A DNA stretch of 8,063 bases from an uncultured Marinosulfonomonas sp. (GTDB lineage: Bacteria; Pseudomonadota; Alphaproteobacteria; Rhodobacterales; Rhodobacteraceae): assembly GCA_947311455.1 (NCBI GenBank), contig CAMZKY010000124.1, positions 1 through 8,063 of the forward strand, written 5' to 3'. The stretch's first letter is position 1. Every line of letters starts with the position of its first letter. The notes beneath the pieces were generated by a model, which ran no database searches, was not told the origin of the DNA, and saw only the letters and a list, made by a program, of their open reading frames with translations. A program made the position numbers and the translations under genes. Below, piece after piece: positions 1-6,180 of the stretch.

Positions 1-669
1 ACCAATCATCCTGAATGTTATCTGATCGTGCTGTTGATTGATGAGCGCCCGGAAGAAGTTACCGATATGCAGCGCTCTGTGCGCGGCGAAGTTGTTTCGT
101 CAACATTCGATGAGCCAGCCACGCGCCACGTTGCTGTGTGTGAGATGGTAATTGAAAAGGCTAAGCGCCTTGTTGAACATAAACGCGATGTTGTGATCCT
201 GCTGGATTCAATCACCCGCCTAGGACGCGCCTACAACACCGTTGTGCCGTCTTCAGGTAAGGTACTGACCGGTGGTGTAGATGCGAACGCCCTACAGCGC
301 CCTAAACGCTTCTTTGGGGCCGCGCGGAACATCGAAGAGGGTGGCTCGCTCACAATCATCTCGACAGCGTTGATTGATACCGGAAGCCGTATGGATGAAG
401 TGATCTTTGAGGAATTCAAAGGCACTGGTAACTCGGAAATTGTGCTGGATCGCAAAGTCGCTGATAAACGCACATTCCCTGCCATGGATATTCTGAAATC
501 AGGCACACGCAAAGAGGAATTGCTGGTTAATAAAATTGATCTGCAAAAAACCTATGTATTGCGCCGTATTCTTAATCCGATGGGCACCACGGATGCGATT
601 GAATTCCTGCTATCCAAGCTGAAGCAAACAAAATCAAATGCCGATTTCTTTGATTCAATGAATACCTAA
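1..669 (+). CDS. rho: Transcription termination factor Rho, C-terminal part (5' end outside window)
   Basis: Rho is the hexameric RNA-dependent ATPase/translocase that ends transcription of untranslated RNA. The reading frame is open from base 1, so the gene is cut by the window edge; the ATG at 28 is internal. The 222 visible residues are roughly the C-terminal half of a ~420-residue protein. They include LLIDERPEEVTDM near the fragment start, the Walker B segment LLDSITR with Asp at fragment residue 69, the Q-loop region (SSGKVLTGGVDANAL), the R-loop (EEFKGTGN) and SGTRKEE, which carries the arginine-finger equivalent. The N-terminal RNA-binding domain and the Walker A motif lie upstream and cannot be judged. 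The protein ends in the typical DFFDSMN-type tail. Only 31 nt separate its stop from mnmE and no terminator hairpin is seen, so read-through into mnmE is likely. Identity is very secure from the near-continuous family match. Confidence 0.97.
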   Translation, partial: TNHPECYLIVLLIDERPEEVTDMQRSVRGEVVSSTFDEPATRHVAVCEMVIEKAKRLVEHKRDVVILLDSITRLGRAYNTVVPSSGKVLTGGVDANALQRPKRFFGAARNIEEGGSLTIISTALIDTGSRMDEVIFEEFKGTGNSEIVLDRKVADKRTFPAMDILKSGTRKEELLVNKIDLQKTYVLRRILNPMGTTDAIEFLLSKLKQTKSNADFFDSMNT

Positions 670-700
670 CTATCGTTTTATAACAATGGGTTAGATTGTA

Positions 701-1990
701 ATGAGCACTATTTATGCCTTGGCAACTGCCCGCGGAAAATCGGGTGTGGCTGTGATACGCGTGTCAGGGCCTGATGCGTTTTGTGAGCTGTCAAAAATCG
801 TTGGCGCACTACCAAAACCGCGTTCTTCGGCTTTGCGCAAGGTTCGTAATGCATGTGGAGAACTTATTGATTTTGCGCTTGTATTAACCTTTGAAAAGGG
901 TGCCAGCTTTACCGGCGAAGATGTTGTTGAACTGCATTTGCATGGGGGCGTAGCAACCATCAATGCGATGTTGGGCGTGTTGTCCGAAAATAAAAACCTT
1001 ACACTTGCACAACCCGGGGAATTTACCCGACGGGCACTTGAAAACGGGTGCCTTGATTTATCGCAAGTGGAAGGGCTCAGTGACCTTATCGAAGCGGAAA
1101 CCGAGGCGCAGCGTAAGCAGGCAATCAAGGTGTTTTCTGGTGGGCTGGGCGATAAGGCAAATGTGTGGCGCAAGAAATTGATCCGTGCGATGGCTCTTGT
1201 GGAGGCGACAATAGATTTTGCCGACGAAGATGTGCCCGTAGATGTAACGCCAGAAGTAACCGAATTAATCAACAGCGTCCTTCCTGAATTACAATCCGAA
1301 TTATCCGGAGCAAAAGCCGCCGAACGGATACGAGATGGTTTTGAGGTTGCGATTATCGGGGAACCTAATGTCGGGAAATCAACGCTTTTGAATTGCCTCG
1401 CCGGGCGAGACGCGGCTATCACCTCCGAAATCGCAGGAACAACGCGCGATATTATCGAGGTACGAATGGATTTATCCGGTATTCCCGTGACATTTTTAGA
1501 TACTGCCGGGCTGCGCGCAACGGATGACACAGTAGAATCTCTTGGTGTAGAACGCGCCGTGTCGCGTGCCAAGAATGCTGATTTAAGGGTTTTTCTATAT
1601 ATAGGTGAACAGAACTTTACCCATATTAGCCCACGTGATGATGATATTGTGCTTCATGCAAAGGCCGATATTTTTCCAAATGTAGTGGACGGGATTTCAG
1701 GCGAATCGCAAAAAGGTGTATCAAGTTTAGTTCAAACGATCACTGATACCTTAGAAACACGCGTTGCTGGTGCATCGTCGCTAATTCGAGCAAGGCATCA
1801 GGAAGCCCTTGAAACAGCTATTCTAATGCTCAACACAGCCCTTGAGCACCTTTGCGCGCTAGACGACAAAAGCGAAATTGTATCAGAATATCTTAGGATT
1901 GCGGTGAGGGCGCTTGATAGCCTTGTTGGGCGCGTTGATGTTGAGCATATACTAGATGAAATATTTTCAAGCTTTTGCTTGGGTAAATAA
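701..1990 (+). CDS. mnmE: tRNA uridine-5-carboxymethylaminomethyl modification GTPase MnmE (TrmE)
   Basis: With MnmG this GTPase installs the 5-carboxymethylaminomethyl group (or aminomethyl, depending on donor) on wobble U34 of certain tRNAs. The 429 residues show the family layout. The N-terminal folate-binding domain holds HLHGG and PGEFTRRALENGCLDLSQVEGL. A helical domain follows, interrupted by the G domain: G1 GEPNVGKST at 220-228, GTTRD in switch I, G3 DTAGLR from 267. The C-terminal helices end in the diagnostic FCLGK, whose Cys is needed for modification. The G4 position reads AKAD (320-323) instead of NKxD, and the G domain between G3 and G5 is short; the protein is about 25 residues shorter than the 454-residue E. 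coli enzyme. The ATG at 701 gives the standard MSTIYALAT start, but no Shine-Dalgarno is evident before it. Its stop TAA lies 12 nt before the preferred mnmG start. Confidence 0.97.
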   Translation: MSTIYALATARGKSGVAVIRVSGPDAFCELSKIVGALPKPRSSALRKVRNACGELIDFALVLTFEKGASFTGEDVVELHLHGGVATINAMLGVLSENKNLTLAQPGEFTRRALENGCLDLSQVEGLSDLIEAETEAQRKQAIKVFSGGLGDKANVWRKKLIRAMALVEATIDFADEDVPVDVTPEVTELINSVLPELQSELSGAKAAERIRDGFEVAIIGEPNVGKSTLLNCLAGRDAAITSEIAGTTRDIIEVRMDLSGIPVTFLDTAGLRATDDTVESLGVERAVSRAKNADLRVFLYIGEQNFTHISPRDDDIVLHAKADIFPNVVDGISGESQKGVSSLVQTITDTLETRVAGASSLIRARHQEALETAILMLNTALEHLCALDDKSEIVSEYLRIAVRALDSLVGRVDVEHILDEIFSSFCLGK

Positions 1991-1993
1991 GGG
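1989..1993 (+). promoter_or_regulatory. Shine-Dalgarno AAGGG that favours the GTG start of mnmG
   Basis: AAGGG begins inside the mnmE stop codon and ends directly before TTG 1994, which leaves no spacing for that codon. It stands 9 nt before GTG 2003, a workable distance. This favours GTG 2003 over TTG 1994, and it also links mnmE termination physically to mnmG initiation. Confidence 0.6.
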
Positions 1994-1994
1994 T

Positions 1995-2010
1995 TGTTTC
2001 ACGTGAAACA
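1995..2010. promoter_or_regulatory. parS: parS centromere site (1), spanning the mnmG start codon
   Basis: TGTTTCACGTGAAACA is a perfect 16-bp palindrome and matches the consensus parS bound by chromosomal ParB (TGTTNCACGTGAAACA type). The outermost flanking bases (T1994/T2011) do not extend the symmetry. The central CACGTG contains GTG 2003-2005, the preferred mnmG start. The cognate ParA and ParB are encoded about 2.5 and 3.3 kb downstream, which supports function. The assignment is by exact sequence match; binding itself is inferred. Confidence 0.95.
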
Positions 2011-3871
2011 TTTTGATGTCATTGTTGTTGGCGGCGGGCATGCCGGAACTGAAGCCGCTCATGCGGCGGCCCGGATGGGAGCATCGACCGCTTTGATTAC
2101 ACTACGCGGCCAAGATATTGGTGTGATGTCCTGTAATCCCGCGATTGGAGGCCTAGGAAAAGGGCATCTGGTGCGTGAAATTGATGCGATGGATGGCGTT
2201 ATGGGCCGTGTTGCGGATCAGGCAGGCATCCAATTTCGATTACTGAATCGTCGAAAAGGCCCGGCAGTGCAGGGGCCACGGGCGCAGGCTGATAGAAACC
2301 TTTACAAAAAGGCCATGCAGCTAGAAATCAGTTCGCAGGAAAACTTGCATCTAGTGATTGGCGAGGCTGTTGATCTTATTCTTGAATGCAATGCTGTGCA
2401 GGGGGTTAAACTTGCGGATGGCTCTGAAATTCGGTCTAAGGCGGTAATTCTGACGGCGGGCACCTTTTTACGCGGCGTTATTCACATAGGGGAAGAAAAG
2501 CGTTCCGGGGGGCGTATGGGCGATAACCCGTCTATTCAGCTGGCAGAGACACTGGATCGGTTTGATTTTTCCCTGCAACGGCTAAAAACCGGTACGCCGC
2601 CACGGCTTGATGGGAACACAATCGATTGGAGAAATCTTGAATCCCAGCCCGGCGATGAAGAGCCCACCATGTTTTCTTTCTTGAACACGAAGCCCTTCGC
2701 AAAACAGGTTTCCTGCGGAATTACCCACACAAATGAGCAAACGCACGACATCATTCGTCAAAACCTGAACAAATCTGCGATGTATGGCGGGCGTATTGAC
2801 GGCATCGGTCCTCGGTATTGTCCCTCAATTGAAGATAAAGTGGTTAGGTTTTCCGATAAAACGTCGCACCAGATATTTCTAGAGCCGGAAGGCCTGGATG
2901 TTTCGACAATTTACCCCAACGGAATTTCGACGTCACTGCCAGCCGATGTTCAAGCTGATTATGTTAGATCAATTCGTGGGCTGGAAAACGCGGTTATTAC
3001 GCAACTAGGATATGCAATCGAATACGATTACATAGATCCGCGCGCACTTTCAGCAAGCCTAGAGACTGTACTCGTCGCCAATTTATATTTCGCTGGCCAG
3101 ATAAACGGAACAACAGGGTATGAAGAGGCCGCCGCGCAGGGGCTGGTTGCCGGGTTGAATGCGGCTCTAAAAACTAAAAACAGGGAGCAAATTCATTTTA
3201 GCCGCGCAGAATCATACATAGGCGTAATGATCGACGATCTGATAACTAAAGGTGTATCAGAGCCGTATCGAATGTTTACATCCCGTGCTGAATACCGCCT
3301 TTCGTTGCGCGCTGATAATGCGGACCAGCGCCTGACCGAATTTGGCTACAATATTGGCTGTGTCTCTAATACGCGAAAATCAAGCTTTTACCGTAAGATG
3401 CACGACATAGATGAGGTTAGCAAACGGCTGGCTTCGCTGTCTCTAAGCCCCAATGAGATTGGAGGCTTTGGAATTAAAGTTAACCATGATGGAAAGCGAA
3501 GAAACGGTTTTGAACTATTAGCGCTTCCAGACGTGTCATTCGGCTCTCTTGAACAGATTGTCCCTGAATTGACCGACGTGTCCAAAGAAACCAAAGATCA
3601 AATCGCGCGCGATAGCCTTTATTCAAATTACTTGGGGCGACAAGCAAAAGATGTGCAAGCGCTGAAAAGAGATGAGGCGCATCAGATACCAAAGGACTTT
3701 AATTTCGCGCCTATAGTTGGGCTTTCTAACGAATTGAAATCTAAGTTAAACCAGATTCGTCCAGAAACCCTGGGTCAGGCGGGGCGCATTGACGGGATGA
3801 CACCCGCCGCGATGACGTTGATTCTTGCAAGCTTAAAGAAGATCACAGCTTCGGGAGGATCGAATGATTGA
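2003..3871 (+). CDS. mnmG: tRNA uridine-5-carboxymethylaminomethyl modification enzyme MnmG (GidA)
   Basis: This FAD- and NADH-dependent partner of MnmE catalyses the redox chemistry of wobble-U34 cmnm5 modification. From GTG 2003 the protein is 622 residues (E. coli 629). The Rossmann FAD loop GGGHAGTEAA starts at residue 10. The conserved SCNPAIGGLGKGH carries Cys44 and GPRYCPSIEDKV carries Cys273, equivalents of the two functionally important cysteines C47 and C277 of E. coli. HQIFLEPEG, GQINGTTGYEEAAAQG and EPYRMFTSRAEYRL are further family hallmarks, and the C-terminal helical MnmE-binding region (GRIDGMTPAAMTLI) is intact. Start choice: TTG 1994 would add MFH but abuts its Shine-Dalgarno, whereas GTG 2003 gives MKHFDVIVVGGG with 9-nt spacing. 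Related genes may be annotated from the upstream codon. A parS site covers this start. The 3' end overlaps rsmG by 8 nt. Confidence 0.97.
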   Translation: MKHFDVIVVGGGHAGTEAAHAAARMGASTALITLRGQDIGVMSCNPAIGGLGKGHLVREIDAMDGVMGRVADQAGIQFRLLNRRKGPAVQGPRAQADRNLYKKAMQLEISSQENLHLVIGEAVDLILECNAVQGVKLADGSEIRSKAVILTAGTFLRGVIHIGEEKRSGGRMGDNPSIQLAETLDRFDFSLQRLKTGTPPRLDGNTIDWRNLESQPGDEEPTMFSFLNTKPFAKQVSCGITHTNEQTHDIIRQNLNKSAMYGGRIDGIGPRYCPSIEDKVVRFSDKTSHQIFLEPEGLDVSTIYPNGISTSLPADVQADYVRSIRGLENAVITQLGYAIEYDYIDPRALSASLETVLVANLYFAGQINGTTGYEEAAAQGLVAGLNAALKTKNREQIHFSRAESYIGVMIDDLITKGVSEPYRMFTSRAEYRLSLRADNADQRLTEFGYNIGCVSNTRKSSFYRKMHDIDEVSKRLASLSLSPNEIGGFGIKVNHDGKRRNGFELLALPDVSFGSLEQIVPELTDVSKETKDQIARDSLYSNYLGRQAKDVQALKRDEAHQIPKDFNFAPIVGLSNELKSKLNQIRPETLGQAGRIDGMTPAAMTLILASLKKITASGGSND

Positions 3872-4490
3872 TCGACAACAGAAATTTTTGCAAGCAAGCA
3901 ATGTTTCACGTGAAACATTAGAGAGACTGGAAGTGTATGAACGCCTTCTTAAAAAGTGGAATCCCGTGATAAACTTGGTATCCAAAGCCACGTTGGATGA
4001 TATTTGGGGCCGGCACTTTCTTGATTCTGCGCAGCTTTTCCCACTTTTCCCAACAAACTCAGCCCATTGGGTTGATATCGGGAGTGGTGGCGGCTTTCCG
4101 GGGATTGTATTGGCAATTCAGGCGGAGGAACTGGATTCAAATCCGCAAATGACGTTGATTGAGAGCGATCAACGAAAGGCCGCATTTTTGCTTACTGTTA
4201 TCCGCGAGCTAAACCTTTCTGCCAAAGTGATTGTTGAGCGGGTTGAAAAAGCAGAGGCGCAAACCGCGGATGTTCTGTCTGCGCGTGCGCTTGCGCCTTT
4301 GGATAAGCTTTTGGCATTCGCCGAACGCCACCTTCTTCCCTCCGGCACGGCAATTTTCCCAAAAGGCGTAACCTATAAACAAGAGATAGAACACGCTAGA
4401 GAACATTGGCGTTTTGACGTAAAAGAACATAAAAGTGCAACCAGTGAGAATAGTGTGATTCTAGAAATTGGAGCGATCGAACGTGTCTAA
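3864..4490 (+). CDS. rsmG: 16S rRNA (guanine(527)-N7)-methyltransferase RsmG (GidB)
   Basis: RsmG uses S-adenosylmethionine to methylate N7 of G527 in the 530 loop of 16S rRNA; loss in other bacteria gives low-level streptomycin resistance. The 208-residue protein matches the family length (~207). Family signatures are YERLLKKWNPVINLVSKATLDDIWGRHFLDS, the SAM-binding glycine loop VDIGSGGGFPG at about 70-80, the acidic-strand segment LIESDQRKAAFL, and SARALAPLDKLL followed by LLPSGTAIFPKG. The N-terminal NVSRET is encoded by an embedded parS site. The start is secure: GGGAGG at 3853-3858 stands 5 nt before ATG 3864. The start overlaps the mnmG stop by 8 nt and its own stop overlaps parA by 8 nt, so translational coupling on both sides is likely. 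Confidence 0.97.
   Translation: MIDRQQKFLQASNVSRETLERLEVYERLLKKWNPVINLVSKATLDDIWGRHFLDSAQLFPLFPTNSAHWVDIGSGGGFPGIVLAIQAEELDSNPQMTLIESDQRKAAFLLTVIRELNLSAKVIVERVEKAEAQTADVLSARALAPLDKLLAFAERHLLPSGTAIFPKGVTYKQEIEHAREHWRFDVKEHKSATSENSVILEIGAIERV
3902..3917. promoter_or_regulatory. parS: parS centromere site (2), inside the rsmG coding region
   Basis: This is the same perfect 16-bp TGTTTCACGTGAAACA as the site at the mnmG start. Here the symmetry extends one base further on each side, giving an 18-bp palindrome at 3901-3918. It lies in codons 13-19 of rsmG and is read as NVSRETL. Centre-to-centre distance to the other site is 1907 bp. It is a match to the ParB recognition consensus; occupancy is inferred from the linked parAB genes. 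Confidence 0.95.
4470..4473 (+). promoter_or_regulatory. Shine-Dalgarno GGAG deciding the parA start
   Basis: GGAG lies within the last codons of rsmG, 9 nt before GTG 4483. It overlaps the competing in-frame TTG 4468-4470 and so cannot serve that codon. This supports GTG 4483 as the parA start. Confidence 0.6.
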
Positions 4491-5280
4491 CCCAATACGG
4501 CCAAAAGGCCCGAAAATAATAGCTGTCGCAAACCAAAAGGGCGGGGTGGGCAAAACCACAACATCGATCAATTTAAGCGCATCTTTAGCCGAGGCAGGGT
4601 TGAAAATTCTGCTTATCGATCTTGATCCGCAAGGGAATGCTTCGACCGGGTTGGGAATTTACCAAGACCGTCGCGAATATACCGCCTATGATCTGTTGAT
4701 TGGCGATGCGCTGTTGGACGACATCATTCTTGATACCGACGTAGAGGGCGTGTCGATTGTGCCGGCCACCGTTGATCTTAGTTCAGCTGACATTGAGCTT
4801 ATTTCAAATGAAAAACGCAGCTTTCTATTGTTTGATGCCCTTCATCAGGCGGCGATGGATAAATACGAGTTTGATTATGTGCTGATAGATTGCCCGCCTT
4901 CGCTAAACCTTTTAACAGTAAATGCTATGGTTTCTGCCCACTCTGTTTTGGTGCCTCTCCAAAGTGAATTTTACGCACTTGAAGGGCTGTCCCAGCTTAT
5001 GTTGACAGTTCGTGAGGTGCGCCAGACTGCCAACAAAAAACTTCGGATTGAGGGGGTTCTTCTCACAATGTATGATAGCCGCAACAAACTATCACAACAT
5101 GTTGAGGCTGATGCGCGCGAGAATATGGGGGATTTGGTGTTTAAAACCGTAATTCCGCGAAATGTACGGGTAAGTGAGGCGCCGTCATACGCTATGCCAG
5201 TTACGGAATTTGACCCACTTTCTAAAGGCAGTAAAGCATACCGAATGCTGGCCGAAGAATTGATTGCAAGAAATGCCTAA
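4483..5280 (+). CDS. parA: Chromosome-partitioning ATPase ParA (Soj-type)
   Basis: ParA is a deviant-Walker ATPase that binds nucleoid DNA as an ATP dimer and is released by ParB, which moves parS-bound origins apart. From GTG 4483 it is 265 residues with no N-terminal helix-turn-helix, as in the small chromosomal Soj/ParA class. Visible motifs are the deviant Walker A KGGVGKTT at 19-26 with signature Lys19, LLIDLDPQGNAS (Asp46, Asp48) and the Walker B segment YVLIDCPPSLN with Asp136. Downstream are SEFYALEGLSQL and TVIPRNVRVSEAPS, the latter in a region used for DNA binding in homologues. The alternative TTG 4468 would add five residues (MERSN) but has no spaced ribosome-binding site. The gene overlaps rsmG by 8 nt and is followed 12 nt later by parB. 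Linkage to two parS sites fixes its role as chromosomal segregation rather than plasmid partition or MinD-like function. Confidence 0.96.
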   Translation: MSNPIRPKGPKIIAVANQKGGVGKTTTSINLSASLAEAGLKILLIDLDPQGNASTGLGIYQDRREYTAYDLLIGDALLDDIILDTDVEGVSIVPATVDLSSADIELISNEKRSFLLFDALHQAAMDKYEFDYVLIDCPPSLNLLTVNAMVSAHSVLVPLQSEFYALEGLSQLMLTVREVRQTANKKLRIEGVLLTMYDSRNKLSQHVEADARENMGDLVFKTVIPRNVRVSEAPSYAMPVTEFDPLSKGSKAYRMLAEELIARNA

Positions 5281-5292
5281 AGGAATAATGAC

Positions 5293-6180
5293 ATGAAGAA
5301 ACCAGAACGACGAGGCCTTGGGCGCGGACTGTCCGCTTTGATGTCGGATGTGAATGCGGATACAGAAGAACCCAACACAGGGAAACCAGCAGATAGAAGT
5401 GTTCCGGTTGAGCGTATTCACCCGAACCCCGACCAGCCACGCCGCGCCTTTGATAAAGATGCACTGAATGATTTGGCTGCATCAATTCGCGAAAAAGGGA
5501 TTATTCAGCCACTTATTGTTCGCGCGCATCCGAAATTGGGTGGAGAATTTGAAATTGTTGCAGGCGAGCGCCGCTGGCGCGCGTCGCAGATGGCGCAATT
5601 GCACGAGCTTCCTGTAATTGTTCGGGACTATTCGGATACAGAAGTTCTTGAAATCGCGATCATTGAAAATATTCAACGCGCCGATTTGAATCCTATCGAT
5701 GAGGCTGCTGGATATGAGCAGCTGATGAACAGCTTTGGGCATACCCAGGAAAAACTGGCGGAAGTTCTGGGAAAAAGCCGTAGTTATATTGCCAATTTGA
5801 TGCGCCTTTTGCAGTTGCCGCAGGATGTTCAGCAATATCTCAGTAAGGGTGAAATGACGATTGGCCACGCGCGTGCATTGATAACCAGCGAAAATCCGTC
5901 CGAATTGGCCAAGATTGTTGTGAGTAAACGCCTTTCGGTTCGGGAAACCGAAAAATTGGCGAAAAATCCACCGGGATCGAAGCCTGCAACAGCCAAGCCA
6001 GCACAGGTGAAAGATGCCGACACCAAAGCACTGGAAGGGGATCTTTCTGCGAATCTGAAAATGAAGGTTTCGATTGATCATAAGGCGCAAACTGGTGCTG
6101 GAAAGCTTACGATCAAATATGCGTCGCTTGAGCAGTTGGATGATATTTGCCGAATTCTTTCGAAGGCTGATGTAAGCTAA
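5293..6180 (+). CDS. parB: Chromosome-partitioning protein ParB (parS-loading CTPase clamp)
   Basis: ParB binds parS, closes as a CTP-dependent clamp and slides onto neighbouring DNA to build the partition complex; it also stimulates ParA ATPase. The 295 residues show the usual order. The N-terminal ParA-contact peptide RRGLGRGLSALMSD lies at about 6-19, and PVERIHPNPDQPRRAFD opens the ParB/Srx-like domain. The CTP-binding motifs are GERRWRA at 91-97 and ENIQRADLNP at 125-134. The parS-reading helix-turn-helix is at about 151-176 (TQEKLAEVLGKSRSYIANLMRLL). A Pro/Ala/Lys-rich linker at about 223-243 leads to a C-terminal dimerisation segment ending KLTIKYASLEQLDDICRIL. The start is supported by AAAGGA at 5279-5284, 8 nt upstream. 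The stop overlaps the stop of the convergent hemW by 4 nt, with no intrinsic terminator between them. Confidence 0.97.
   Translation: MKKPERRGLGRGLSALMSDVNADTEEPNTGKPADRSVPVERIHPNPDQPRRAFDKDALNDLAASIREKGIIQPLIVRAHPKLGGEFEIVAGERRWRASQMAQLHELPVIVRDYSDTEVLEIAIIENIQRADLNPIDEAAGYEQLMNSFGHTQEKLAEVLGKSRSYIANLMRLLQLPQDVQQYLSKGEMTIGHARALITSENPSELAKIVVSKRLSVRETEKLAKNPPGSKPATAKPAQVKDADTKALEGDLSANLKMKVSIDHKAQTGAGKLTIKYASLEQLDDICRILSKADVS

Noticed and set aside
670..700. AT-rich gap between rho and mnmE as a promoter (TTTATAAC-like -10).
   Set aside because: Only 31 nt, no convincing -35 partner at proper spacing, and co-transcription with rho is equally plausible.
712..1572. Long minus-strand open frame (286 codons) opposite mnmE.
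   Set aside because: Low-complexity Ser/Arg/Pro-rich translation with no family resemblance, mirroring codon usage of mnmE on the other strand, which has full family motifs.
1595..1604. CTATATATAG palindrome in mnmE.
   Set aside because: A ten-base AT palindrome in coding sequence, with no partner site or known consensus attached.
1995..2015. Palindrome followed by TTTT, resembling an intrinsic terminator after mnmE.
   Set aside because: The stem is AT-rich and short, the T-run is only four bases, it lies at the start of mnmG coding sequence, and the sequence is an exact parS.
3480..3487. TTAACCAT, a match to a CtrA half-site.
   Set aside because: It is a single copy deep inside mnmG coding sequence, with no correctly spaced second half; expected by chance.
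5482..6090. Minus-strand open frame (202 codons) opposite parB.
   Set aside because: It lies wholly under the well-supported parB and shows no recognisable domain; an antisense shadow.
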